DNA of 57,670 nt. It comes from an uncultured Spirochaetaceae bacterium. Its GTDB lineage: Bacteria; Spirochaetota; Spirochaetia; Sphaerochaetales; Sphaerochaetaceae. Where the stretch lies: positions 1 through 57,670 of the forward strand of contig CALXKJ010000007.1 in the NCBI GenBank assembly GCA_944388955.1, given 5' to 3'. The first letter of the stretch is position 1. Each line of letters starts with the position of its first letter. The translations under genes were made by a program, and so were the position numbers. Below the pieces are notes generated by a model. The model had not been told where the DNA came from and did not search any database. It was given only the letters and a program-made list of their open reading frames with translations. Shown piece by piece: positions 40,939 to 49,765 of the stretch.

Positions 40939-41779
40939 CTGGAGACGTCCTGCGGAATTCTCCCTCCCCGGAGAAGGCGAGAGGAGGATAAAGCTCCGTA
41001 TCGCATATGATGGCTCTGAGTACCATGGCTGGCAGTCTCAGGGAAACGCAATCTCTGTCCAGAGCGTGCTCTCTGGCATTCTCTCATCCATTCTCTCAAA
41101 GGAAACAACTGTCTACGCTTCAGGCCGTACTGATGCTGGCGTTCACGCTCTATGTCAGGTGTGCCACTTTGATACGCTATCCTCAATAGAGCCGCATAAG
41201 TGGCGTGTGATACTCAATACAAAGCTTCCTAAAAGCATACGTGTACTTTCATCTGAAGAGGCACCTTCAGGCTTTCATGCCCGCTTCACCACGATGTCCC
41301 GGGAATACTGGTATCTGGCTAAATGCGGCACTGATATGCTGCCTTGGGATGATAAGCATGTCATGCCACTTCCTTCTATTCCTGACATGGAGCTGCTCAA
41401 TGCGTATGCATCATGCATCTTCGGCACTCACGATTTCACCGTTTTCGCGTCTGCCCGTGACCCCAGCGAGTCGAAGGTGCGGGATATCTATGTCTCGCGC
41501 TGGGACATGTATCGCGATAGTTTCGGTTATCCTGTGTATCGTTATATAACAGCGGGAAACGCTTTTCTTTATCATCAGGTGAGAAGCATGGTCGGCACAA
41601 TGATAGCTTATGCGATGAAAGGAAGAAGCCCTGAGGATTTCAGGATGCTTCTTGAAAGCCGTGACAGAAGCTGCGTTGAGCGTACAGCTCCTCCAGATGG
41701 CCTCTATCTTGCTGATGTAAGCTATGATGAGGGAAAATACCAGTGGTTTGAGGATGAATATGGACGCAAAGACAGCTGA
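40928..41779 (+). CDS. truA: tRNA pseudouridine(38-40) synthase
   Basis: A 283-residue pseudouridine synthase acting on the tRNA anticodon arm. The catalytic Asp is D69 in ASGRTDAGVHA, with YDGSEYHGWQ near residue 27 and the later FLYHQVRSMVGT. The first 20 residues form a basic extension before the core. It overlaps acpS and the UDG-like gene. Confidence 0.96.
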   Translation: MRSDWRRPAEFSLPGEGERRIKLRIAYDGSEYHGWQSQGNAISVQSVLSGILSSILSKETTVYASGRTDAGVHALCQVCHFDTLSSIEPHKWRVILNTKLPKSIRVLSSEEAPSGFHARFTTMSREYWYLAKCGTDMLPWDDKHVMPLPSIPDMELLNAYASCIFGTHDFTVFASARDPSESKVRDIYVSRWDMYRDSFGYPVYRYITAGNAFLYHQVRSMVGTMIAYAMKGRSPEDFRMLLESRDRSCVERTAPPDGLYLADVSYDEGKYQWFEDEYGRKDS

Positions 41780-42437
41780 ATATCTTATGGCTCTTATCGA
41801 TGACGCGGAGCGTGCAGTATCTTCTGATTATCTGGCAGAGGATAAGGAGCGTGTTTCGTATTCCATCAAGTCCAAGCCCAGCGCTAAGCCAGTCTCCTCT
41901 TTTGATGAGCTTTATCGTGAAATCTCGTCATGCCATGAATGCGGCTTATGCTTCTCGCGCCGTGTCTTCGCCCGGCCTATCATCAAGAAGGGACTCAATG
42001 TGCTTTTCATCATCTCCGGTCCGGATGGAGATGCGCTTCTTTCTGATGAGAAAATCAGGCTTTTCCGCTCTTGGTGGCATGATTCCATATACCTTGAGGA
42101 AGGTGAGTGGGGATTGACTACGCTTGTCAAATGCCCATCAGGTACTTTCTCTTACGACGCGGCAGGAAAATGCAAAGGCTACCTCCGTACTGAAATGGCT
42201 GAGAGCAACCCTTCTGCTATGGTCGTAATGGGACATGAGGCAGCGTCATACATTCTCGGGAAGAATGCTTCCATGGATGAGATGAGAGGCAGACGATACA
42301 GGGTGAATGGCATACCACTCTTTGTCACGTACTCCCTTGATGAGTTTCTCAGTGACAGCGCCAATCTGAGGAAAAAAGTCTGGAGTGATATGCTCATGAT
42401 AAGAAGCGCATTAGGACTGGAGGAAAGAAAGCATTGA
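41760..42437 (+). CDS. Family 4-like uracil-DNA glycosylase homologue, degenerate active site
   Basis: A 225-residue protein with the [4Fe-4S] cysteine layout of UDG family 4/5 (SCHECGLC near residue 55, then VKCPSGTFSYDAAGKC near 125-138). Motif A, usually GEAPGxxED, reads ISGPDGDA, and the motif B region (usually a His-Pro pair after TYHP) reads VTYSLDEFL, so the catalytic acid and His are missing. It may bind uracil- or AP-containing DNA, or have another role. The ATG at 41760 follows GAGGA by 5 nt. It overlaps truA by 20 bp and priA by 4 bp. Confidence 0.7.
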   Translation: MDAKTAEYLMALIDDAERAVSSDYLAEDKERVSYSIKSKPSAKPVSSFDELYREISSCHECGLCFSRRVFARPIIKKGLNVLFIISGPDGDALLSDEKIRLFRSWWHDSIYLEEGEWGLTTLVKCPSGTFSYDAAGKCKGYLRTEMAESNPSAMVVMGHEAASYILGKNASMDEMRGRRYRVNGIPLFVTYSLDEFLSDSANLRKKVWSDMLMIRSALGLEERKH

Positions 42438-44404
42438 GATTCGCATCTGTCCTTCTTCCTCTTCCATATGAGAGTGATTACACATACAGCATCCCCGAGA
42501 AGCTTATTGACAAGGCTGTCTTCGGCGTGCGCTGTTCTGTCCCTTTCGGAAGACGGAAGATGACAGGTTTCATCATCGCTATCAGCGACATTCGTCCCGA
42601 TGGGGATTATGAGATCAAGGACATAGAGAGAGTCATCGATGAGACACCCATATTCAACGAAGAGCTTTTGGATATAGCACGCTGGATGAGGAAGATGTAC
42701 TTCACGCCTACAGGTATTTCTTTGTCCATGATGACTCCATCAGGAAGAAAGGATAGTGAGATAAGCCCTTTCTATGAGCCTTCATCATTCAAGGCGATTG
42801 AGAGATTGTCCGAAGGCCAGCAGAGAGCGCTTGCCACGCTGCGTGAGAGCGATTCCGGCGTTTTCTACCTGTTTGGCGTGACAGGCTCTGGAAAGAGTGA
42901 GGTCTATCTCAGACGTGCTGAGGATATGATAAAGCAGGGCAGGCAGGTGCTGTATATGGTTCCTGAGATAACACTCTCCGACCAGCTTTCGGATGAAGTG
43001 TATGAGCGCTTCCATGGCCACGTCGCGATTCTCCACTCTTCTTTGACTCCATCCCAGCGCCTGAAGGCATGGCATGAGATTGCGTCAGGGGAAGCTTCCA
43101 TTGTGATTGGAGCAAGAAGCAGTGTGTTCGCGCCTTTCAGGAATCTTGGGCTTATCATTCTTGATGAGGAGCATGAGCCGGCATATAAATCAGGGAATGC
43201 GCCTCGCTATCATGCGCGTCAGGTGGCGCAGTACAGGGCAGCGAAGTGCGGGGCTGAATTCGTGATGGGTTCTGCGACTCCATCGCTTGAAGCCTGGGAG
43301 ATGATGCAGAAAGGGCGTGTGAAACGCATTGATATGCCTGAACGCATAGGAGAAGGCCGTTATCCCAGAATTGAGATAGTGAACACGCTCAGGGAGAAGA
43401 GAAATATCTCTCCTGTGCTGGAGAAGGCAATACGCAAGGCCCTCTCTGAGAAAAAAGGAGTTCTTCTCTTCCTTAACAGACGGGGTTTCACGTATGGCTA
43501 CCAATGCAGGAACTGCGGTACTGTGCTCACATGTCCGAACTGCTCTGTGTCATTGACGTACCACAAGAAGGAGAACAGGCTTATATGCCATACATGCGGT
43601 TATTCGTCTGAGCCAGTGCATGTCTGTCCAGAATGCTTTTCCCGTGATCTAGCCCCGAGCGGTTTCGGAACGGAAAACATTGAGGAGGAGGCCAAGGCTC
43701 TTTTCCCTTATGCCAGGATTGCCAGGCTCGATACGGACATCGCTGAAAGCGGGAAGGGGAAGACACAGGAAATCCTCCAGGCCTTCAGGAATGGAAGGAT
43801 TGATATCCTTCTTGGTACCCAGATGATTGCGAAAGGCCTGAATTTCCCGCTTGTATCCCTTGTCGGAGTCCTCAATGCTGACTCATCGCTGATGCTTCCT
43901 GATTTCAGGGCAGAGGAGAGGACCTTCGATCTTCTTCATCAAGTCGCGGGAAGAGCTGGACGCTACAGGGATGATGGGTATGTGATCATACAGACCACGC
44001 AGCCATTCTCCCCGGCTATCTCAGCAGCCGCGGATAACGACCTTGAGACGTTTTACGGCAAGGAGATGAATAACAGGAAAGCTACTTCATTCCCTCCATT
44101 CTCAAGGCTCCTCAATCTTACATTCCGCTCTGTCAGTGAAGAGAAAGCAAGAGATGCAGCTGACGAGCTTGGGGAGCTTGCTTCCCGTCTGGAGGAATCG
44201 AGCAAGGTGTATGAGGATATCGAGATATTCTCCCCATCCCCATGTCCAGTGGAGAAGAGAGCCCGCTATTACAGGTACCATATCCTTCTTCGCTCAGTAA
44301 GCGCCTCGCTTCTCCTTTCATTCGCGCATAAGCTTCTTGATGATTACAAGGTACCTTCCGGAGTATATCTCGAGATTGATATGGATCCTGTAAGCATCAT
44401 GTAG
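42434..44404 (+). CDS. priA: Primosomal replication restart helicase PriA
   Basis: A 656-residue 3'-to-5' DNA helicase that reloads replication forks. N-terminal DNA-binding domain (about 1-105), Walker A GVTGSGKSE (about 148-156), DEEH box (about 244), and the paired zinc-binding cysteines YQCRNCGTVLTCPNC and ICHTCGYSSEPVHVCPEC. Shorter than the E. coli protein (732) but within range for spirochaetes. TTG start overlapping the upstream stop. Confidence 0.95.
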   Translation: MRFASVLLPLPYESDYTYSIPEKLIDKAVFGVRCSVPFGRRKMTGFIIAISDIRPDGDYEIKDIERVIDETPIFNEELLDIARWMRKMYFTPTGISLSMMTPSGRKDSEISPFYEPSSFKAIERLSEGQQRALATLRESDSGVFYLFGVTGSGKSEVYLRRAEDMIKQGRQVLYMVPEITLSDQLSDEVYERFHGHVAILHSSLTPSQRLKAWHEIASGEASIVIGARSSVFAPFRNLGLIILDEEHEPAYKSGNAPRYHARQVAQYRAAKCGAEFVMGSATPSLEAWEMMQKGRVKRIDMPERIGEGRYPRIEIVNTLREKRNISPVLEKAIRKALSEKKGVLLFLNRRGFTYGYQCRNCGTVLTCPNCSVSLTYHKKENRLICHTCGYSSEPVHVCPECFSRDLAPSGFGTENIEEEAKALFPYARIARLDTDIAESGKGKTQEILQAFRNGRIDILLGTQMIAKGLNFPLVSLVGVLNADSSLMLPDFRAEERTFDLLHQVAGRAGRYRDDGYVIIQTTQPFSPAISAAADNDLETFYGKEMNNRKATSFPPFSRLLNLTFRSVSEEKARDAADELGELASRLEESSKVYEDIEIFSPSPCPVEKRARYYRYHILLRSVSASLLLSFAHKLLDDYKVPSGVYLEIDMDPVSIM

Positions 44405-44443
44405 GCATTGACTATCATGACGATAAGAAAGCATTATCTCCAC

Positions 44444-44854
44444 ATGGAGATTCTCGTTATAGATGGTCAGGGAGGAGGGCTCGGAAGAGCAGTTGTCTCC
44501 GCTCTGAAAAGCCATTTCCCCTCTTTTACTGTCAATGCCGCTGGTACTAACAGCCAGGCTACACGTGAAATGATCAAAGCTGGCGCTGATCACGCGGCAT
44601 CGGGAGAGAATCCTGTCGTTGTGATGGCCCGTACCGCAGATATCATCATAGGACCTATAGGTATTGTCATTGCTGACAGCATGTATGGTGAAGTGACAGA
44701 GACTATGGCGATTGCTGTTGCAAGAGCGAAGGCAAGGAGAATCCTTATTCCTGTGAATCTCTGTGACAATATCGTGGTGGGTGTACCAGATACCTCGATT
44801 TCCAGTATGATAAACGGAGTCATAAAGGCAGTAGAAGCTGCTATTGAGGCCTGA
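44444..44854 (+). CDS. DUF3842 family protein
   Basis: A 136-residue protein of DUF3842, found in anaerobic Firmicutes and spirochaetes, function unknown. The N-terminal MEILVIDGQGGGLGRAVVS is its glycine-rich hallmark, resembling a nucleotide-binding turn, and AGADHAASGENPVVV and IIGPIGIVIADSMYGEVT follow. I start at the ATG at 44444, where the family begins; the upstream frame has no ribosome-binding site. It sits between priA and the ECF genes. Confidence 0.82.
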   Translation: MEILVIDGQGGGLGRAVVSALKSHFPSFTVNAAGTNSQATREMIKAGADHAASGENPVVVMARTADIIIGPIGIVIADSMYGEVTETMAIAVARAKARRILIPVNLCDNIVVGVPDTSISSMINGVIKAVEAAIEA

Positions 44855-44919
44855 AGGCTTGATAAACCTATTGCAACGATCTTGAAGATCCCCGGATTCA
44901 GAAGAGTCCTGGAGAAGTG

Positions 44920-45708
44920 ATGCCTCGCGTAAAGGCTGAGAACATATCGTATGAATACAAAGGGAAGCGCGTGCTCTTTGATATCTCGTTTGATATCAAA
45001 GGGCCTGCTTTTGTCTCCGTACTCGGCGCGAACGGCTCTGGAAAGTCCACGCTGATGAGACTGATAGATGGCTTCATCATGCCGTCATCGGGAAATTTGT
45101 GGGTGAATGGGCTCTCTGTGAAAGAGCCTGAGGCAATCCCTGAGATAAGGCATCATATAGGCTTCATTTTCCAGGATCCTGATAGTCAGTTCGTCTCTCC
45201 GGTGCTTGAGGAGGATGTCGCATTCGGAGCGGAGAATCTCGGACTGGAGGATGCTGAGATTGAAAAGCGTGTGCACGATGCCCTGAAGGTGACAGGGCTT
45301 GAGGCTTTCAGGACACGCTCCCCATTCTCCCTTTCAGGGGGCGAGAAGGAAAGAGCCGCCATTTCAGGCGTCATCGCATATGGTCCTGACATCCTTATTC
45401 TCGATGAGCCTTTCTCGATGCTCGATGATGACGGCAGAAAGGAGATGCTCAAGCTTGTAAGGAGCATTGCCTCCGATAAGCTTGTTTTTTATGTCACGCA
45501 TAGGGCGGAAGACACGCTTTTCTCTGATTCTGTGATGATTATCGATTCTTCTCGCATCGTTGCTATGGGCAGCGCACGTGATGTCCTTTATTCAGATGTG
45601 GCTGAGAAAGCCATAAGGCTTCCGCTTGCTGTACGTATGGCAAAGCGCTTGAGGCTGGAATCAAAGCCGGTTACGGAGGATGAACTTGAGGAGGCTCTAT
45701 GCATCTGA
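44920..45708 (+). CDS. ecfA1: ECF transporter ATPase A1
   Basis: A 262-residue ATP-binding subunit of a group II energy-coupling-factor vitamin importer. Walker A GANGSGKST (about 36-44), Q-loop FIFQDPDSQF, signature LSGGEKERAAI and Walker B ILILDEPFSMLD. GGAGAAG precedes the ATG. It overlaps ecfA2 by 10 bp; the paired A1/A2 arrangement and the ecfT gene after them confirm the system. Confidence 0.95.
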   Translation: MPRVKAENISYEYKGKRVLFDISFDIKGPAFVSVLGANGSGKSTLMRLIDGFIMPSSGNLWVNGLSVKEPEAIPEIRHHIGFIFQDPDSQFVSPVLEEDVAFGAENLGLEDAEIEKRVHDALKVTGLEAFRTRSPFSLSGGEKERAAISGVIAYGPDILILDEPFSMLDDDGRKEMLKLVRSIASDKLVFYVTHRAEDTLFSDSVMIIDSSRIVAMGSARDVLYSDVAEKAIRLPLAVRMAKRLRLESKPVTEDELEEALCI

Positions 45709-46442
45709 AAGCCGTGAATCTTGCAAAAAGCGAATCCTCGTTTACCCTTGGTCCTCTATCATTGAGTTTCGAATGCGGGCTATCTGTAATAACAGGCAAA
45801 AGCGGAAGCGGCAAGACAACGCTTCTGACACTCCTTTCAGGGCTTGTCCATCCTGATTCAGGAGAAGTCCTTCTCGATGGGATTCCTGTAAATAAAAGCG
45901 ATAAGACAATAAGCATGGTTTTCCAGCATCCCGAAAGACAGCTATTTGCCAATACTGTTTTTGAGGATGTCTCATACGCATTGAAGAGAAGCAGAATTGA
46001 TGAGAAAACAGTCTCAGCGCGTTCTGCCGAAGTCCTTGAGATGATGGGTATCGGGCAAGAGCTATGGCGTGTGTCGCCTTTCTCACTCTCTGGTGGTGAG
46101 AAGCGGCGAGTCGCTATCGCGTCATGCATTGTCACAGAGCCGTCAGTGCTTCTTCTCGATGAGCCATACTCCGGACTTGATAGCTATTCATTGAGGAGAG
46201 TGGAAGAAGCGCTCAGATACATAAGCAGGAAAAGCATTGTCATTGTCGTAAGCCATGACGAGGGGATGATCCCGGATAATGCATTCGTCGCAGTCATCGA
46301 TGGCGGTCATGTGCATTGCTCAGGCTCAAGGCTTGAATGCGGTATCTACAGGGATTATGAGAGATTTGCCATGCATCTGGGACTTGGCCTGCCTGCATCT
46401 GAGGATAGTTTAGAGGAAATGCTCAGGGGGAGAATAAAATGA
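45699..46442 (+). CDS. ecfA2: ECF transporter ATPase A2
   Basis: A 247-residue partner ATPase. Walker A GKSGSGKTT (about 33-41), VFQHPERQLF, LSGGEKRRVAI and LLLDEPYSGLD. It is somewhat shorter than typical ECF A subunits but complete in motif content. The stop overlaps ecfT by 4 bp. Confidence 0.94.
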   Translation: MHLKAVNLAKSESSFTLGPLSLSFECGLSVITGKSGSGKTTLLTLLSGLVHPDSGEVLLDGIPVNKSDKTISMVFQHPERQLFANTVFEDVSYALKRSRIDEKTVSARSAEVLEMMGIGQELWRVSPFSLSGGEKRRVAIASCIVTEPSVLLLDEPYSGLDSYSLRRVEEALRYISRKSIVIVVSHDEGMIPDNAFVAVIDGGHVHCSGSRLECGIYRDYERFAMHLGLGLPASEDSLEEMLRGRIK

Positions 46443-47239
46443 ACATGCTTGGTGCTTACATTCCCTCTGATAGCTTTGTTCATCGCCTCGATGGCACGAT
46501 AAGACTGATTTCATTCATCGCGCTATTTGCGGCAATCGCAATCTCTGAAGGCGTTATTGGATATCTTCTCTCTCTTCTTTCCATCGTGATTATCTATCGC
46601 ATGGGTAAGCTCAGTGTCATACGCACTCTGAAGATGCTCAAACGGTTCAACGCGTTCTTCATAACAGTCTTTCTTATGAATGCCTTTTTCCAGCCGTCAT
46701 CTGAGCCCATATTCTCATTCTCATTCATCGTGTTCTCCTCTCGTGGCGTGCTTATGGGACTGGATATGGTACTTCGTGTGGCTTTTGCCGTGCTGCTGTC
46801 AGCGGCGCTCACGTCATCTTCCACGCCTGTCTCCATAACAGATGGACTGAGGACAATCCTGCATCCTCTTTCGTATCTCCGTATTCCAGTCGACGAAGCG
46901 GCTTCCGCGATATCGATAGCTATAACGCTTATCCCTCTCATATCTTCAGAGAGCAGGGAGATTATCCTTGCTTCAAGCGCGAGGGGTATCAGGGTGGAAA
47001 CGGAGGGAAAGCTGAAGGCGAAAGCCCATTCGCTTGCACCTCTTGTCATTCCTCTATTCCTTGCCGCTTTCAGAAAAGCCGAGAATCTTGGCATGGCGAT
47101 GGAAGCGAGGGGATACAGCTCCGGCATGAGAAAAAGCCGGAGGAAGAATTCTGTAAGGATAGGAAGAAGCGAGATACTCTTTCTTATTCTTTCCTTCTCG
47201 ATATTCATATCATCATTAATCATCAAGGAGGTTCTCTGA
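46439..47239 (+). CDS. ecfT: ECF transporter transmembrane scaffold EcfT
   Basis: A 266-residue inner-membrane protein with about five to six spans. Two Ala-Arg-Gly coupling motifs (SSARGIRVE and EARGYSSG) are in the cytoplasmic coupling helices, as in all EcfT proteins. It joins the A1/A2 ATPases to a substrate-binding S component, encoded next with a 1-bp overlap. Confidence 0.95.
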   Translation: MNMLGAYIPSDSFVHRLDGTIRLISFIALFAAIAISEGVIGYLLSLLSIVIIYRMGKLSVIRTLKMLKRFNAFFITVFLMNAFFQPSSEPIFSFSFIVFSSRGVLMGLDMVLRVAFAVLLSAALTSSSTPVSITDGLRTILHPLSYLRIPVDEAASAISIAITLIPLISSESREIILASSARGIRVETEGKLKAKAHSLAPLVIPLFLAAFRKAENLGMAMEARGYSSGMRKSRRKNSVRIGRSEILFLILSFSIFISSLIIKEVL

Positions 47240-47766
47240 TGAATCCACTAAGGAAAACACTCTCCACCGCAGTCTGCATAGCACTATGCGTGATACTCCC
47301 AATGGTATTCCACGCAATCCCGAATGGTGGTGTGCTCTTCTCACCGATGCACCTTCCTGTGCTTCTGTGCGGTGTCATAACGTCATGGCCTTTCGGACTT
47401 CTCTGCGGAATAGCAGGCCCGCTTCTCTCATTCCTTTTCACAGGGATGCCTGGAGCTCCTATGCTTCCTCAGATGATGGTTGAACTCGGCTCATATGGCT
47501 TCATGTCAGGTCTTCTCATTGCGCTTGTGAAAACAGACAATAGAATCCTTGGTATCTACATAAGCCTTATCGGGGGAATGCTCTTTGGGCGTGTTACGGC
47601 AGGAATAGCACGCATGCTTATCTTCGCTCGTGGCTCCTATTCCCTCCCTATGTGGATTTCCAGCTATTTCGTGTCATGCTTTCCCGCAATCATAATGCAG
47701 CTTGTGCTTATACCGCTTATCTACATGGCTCTTCTGAAAGCGGGGTTCATCGATGACAACAGATGA
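47239..47766 (+). CDS. ECF transporter S component
   Basis: A 175-residue six-span substrate-binding subunit. The MHLPVLLCGVIT and SFLFTGMPGAPMLPQ stretches are typical of a subgroup of S components for vitamins. I cannot assign the vitamin; pantothenate, a pyridoxine-like or thiamine-like compound are possible. It is immediately followed by a kinase gene, suggesting uptake coupled to phosphorylation. Confidence 0.85.
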   Translation: MNPLRKTLSTAVCIALCVILPMVFHAIPNGGVLFSPMHLPVLLCGVITSWPFGLLCGIAGPLLSFLFTGMPGAPMLPQMMVELGSYGFMSGLLIALVKTDNRILGIYISLIGGMLFGRVTAGIARMLIFARGSYSLPMWISSYFVSCFPAIIMQLVLIPLIYMALLKAGFIDDNR

Positions 47767-48313
47767 GCTTCTTTCCCAACTTGCAGGAAAACGCGTCATC
47801 GCGATAGATGGCAGAAGCGGAGCGGGAAAGACCACGCTCAGCCAGATTTTATCTGAAAGACTGGGTGCGTCAGTCGTGCATATGGATGATTTCTTTCTTC
47901 CTCTCTCACTCCGAAGCGACAAGCGGCTCTCTGACGCTGGTGGCAATGTCCATTATGAGAGATTTATCGAGGAAGTGCTTCCTCATATAAATGATGGCAA
48001 ATCATTCGCGTATAGACGCTTCGATTGCTCCGCTATGGACTATAGTCCTGAGCTTGTTCATGTAGACAGGAAAACTGTGATAGTCGAAGGAGCGTGCAGC
48101 ATGCACCCGCTCTTCGGCAGGTATTATGATTTCTCCATCTTCTGCGACATCAGCCAGAATGAGCAGATTGAGCGTATAGAAAGGCGCTCTGGGAAGACGA
48201 AGGCCGAAATCTTCAGGAATAAGTGGATACCTCTTGAGGAAAAGTACATAAGCGCATTCTCGATCATGGACAAGGCTGACGCTGTCATCGGTTGCCATTT
48301 GTTCCTCCAGTAG
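47753..48313 (+). CDS. Uridine-kinase-like P-loop kinase
   Basis: A 186-residue P-loop small-molecule kinase. Walker A IDGRSGAGKTT (about 18-28), then a substrate-site VHMDDFFLP and VIVEGACSMHP, and an ERR/R-rich lid (IERRSGKTKAE). The family includes uridine kinases and related vitamin or nucleoside kinases. Its 14-bp overlap with the ECF S component makes it plausible that it phosphorylates the imported compound, trapping it. The substrate cannot be read from sequence. Confidence 0.8.
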   Translation: MTTDELLSQLAGKRVIAIDGRSGAGKTTLSQILSERLGASVVHMDDFFLPLSLRSDKRLSDAGGNVHYERFIEEVLPHINDGKSFAYRRFDCSAMDYSPELVHVDRKTVIVEGACSMHPLFGRYYDFSIFCDISQNEQIERIERRSGKTKAEIFRNKWIPLEEKYISAFSIMDKADAVIGCHLFLQ

Positions 48314-48326
48314 TTAACATCAGGTT

Positions 48327-48839
48327 ATGCTTGATATATATACAATCGGAGAAGATGTACTCAGGGAAGAGTGCAAGGATATAACGGAATTCGGAGATGA
48401 GATAAGAATGCTCTCCGATGCCATGCTCGACACACTCGATGAAGCTGATGGAGTCGGACTTGCCGGTCCACAGGTCGGTGTGTCTGAGAAGATATTCGTC
48501 GTGCATATCAGAGGCGAGAAGCCGCTTGTCTTCATAAATCCCATGATAACCGAGACCAGTATCGAGACTGGCGTCTATGAAGAAGGCTGTCTCTCCATTC
48601 CTGGGGTTTATCATGATGTGGTAAGACCTCTTGCCGTGACTGTGCAGGCACAGGATGTCACTGGTCGCCATTTCACGATAAAAGCCGATGGGCTTCTTGC
48701 TCGGGTGATCCAGCATGAGAATGACCATCTTCATGGCAAGCTCTACATTGACCATCTCGACGAGAGAGAGAAGGAAAAGCTTCTCAGAGTATACGAGAGG
48801 AAGAACAAGGCGAGAAGAAAGCAGAAGGTGCGCGTCTGA
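48327..48839 (+). CDS. def: Peptide deformylase
   Basis: A 170-residue metalloenzyme removing the N-formyl group from nascent proteins. All three motifs are present: GVGLAGPQVG (about 43-52), EGCLSIPG and QHENDHLHG. The last Asn for the usual variable position is harmless. It is followed by fmt with a 1-bp overlap (TGATG), the standard pairing. Confidence 0.96.
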   Translation: MLDIYTIGEDVLREECKDITEFGDEIRMLSDAMLDTLDEADGVGLAGPQVGVSEKIFVVHIRGEKPLVFINPMITETSIETGVYEEGCLSIPGVYHDVVRPLAVTVQAQDVTGRHFTIKADGLLARVIQHENDHLHGKLYIDHLDEREKEKLLRVYERKNKARRKQKVRV

Positions 48840-49762
48840 TGAGAATCGTATATGCCGCAACAGGAGATATAGCTGTTCCGCTTCTGGAAGCCCTGCATGA
48901 GAAGGGGCTGGTGTCTCTTGTCATTACAGCTCCGGATGCGGCGGGTAAAAGGGGAAAGAAGCTCATTCCATCGCCTGTTAAAGTCAAGGCGCTTGAGCTC
49001 GGGCTTGATGTCTATCAGCCGGAGACGATACGTACTGAAGCGAGGGAGCATATCGCGTCATATAACGCCGACACGCTTCTCTCCTTCTGCTATGGCAAGA
49101 TCTTCGGACCGAAATTCCTCTCCCTTTTCAGCAATACATTCAATGTCCATCCATCTCTTCTTCCTCTTTACCGTGGCTGCTCGCCGATCTACGCAGCGAT
49201 AGCCAGCGGAGACAGGAAGACAGGCATAACGCTTCAGCGTATCGGTGCTGGTGTCGATGAAGGTGATGTGTTTGCTGTGCGGGAAATCACACTTGATGGC
49301 ACAGAGACAGATGAGAGTCTTTCACGCATAGTCTCGTACGAGGCGCCATCGCTTGTACTTCCTGTTCTTCTTGATGATGAGAGGAAAAGCCATAAGCAGG
49401 AAGGTGAGCCTACATATTCATCTTTCGTGAAGAAGGAGGATGGTCGGATATCATTCGCATCTGCTGCAGCTGTTCATGCCCAGATAAGGGCTTGCTACCC
49501 TTGGCCTAAAGCGTATGCACTCCTTGATGGGGAGCCAATATATCTTACAGGTGTTTACGGGAGTCTTTTTGATATCATCCATGAAAAACCAGCGGAAAAA
49601 GCCGGTACTATCGTCTCTTTCACGAAAGGTAAGGGCCTGAAGATTTCTCTTGAGGATGGGTATATTTATATAACACGTCTTCTTCCACCGATGAAAAAGG
49701 AAATGGATGCCGCATCTTATATCAACGGACATAGTGATATAATCGGAAGAATACTGGAGTGA
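48839..49762 (+). CDS. fmt: Methionyl-tRNA formyltransferase
   Basis: A 307-residue enzyme formylating initiator Met-tRNA. Landmarks are the FNVHPSLLPLYRGCSPI loop (about 102-118) and the preceding LLSFCYGKIF, plus a C-terminal OB-like domain. The usual SLLPRYRGAAPI loop is SLLPLYRGCSPI here. Coupled to def. Confidence 0.95.
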   Translation: MRIVYAATGDIAVPLLEALHEKGLVSLVITAPDAAGKRGKKLIPSPVKVKALELGLDVYQPETIRTEAREHIASYNADTLLSFCYGKIFGPKFLSLFSNTFNVHPSLLPLYRGCSPIYAAIASGDRKTGITLQRIGAGVDEGDVFAVREITLDGTETDESLSRIVSYEAPSLVLPVLLDDERKSHKQEGEPTYSSFVKKEDGRISFASAAAVHAQIRACYPWPKAYALLDGEPIYLTGVYGSLFDIIHEKPAEKAGTIVSFTKGKGLKISLEDGYIYITRLLPPMKKEMDAASYINGHSDIIGRILE

Positions 49763-49765
49763 ACC

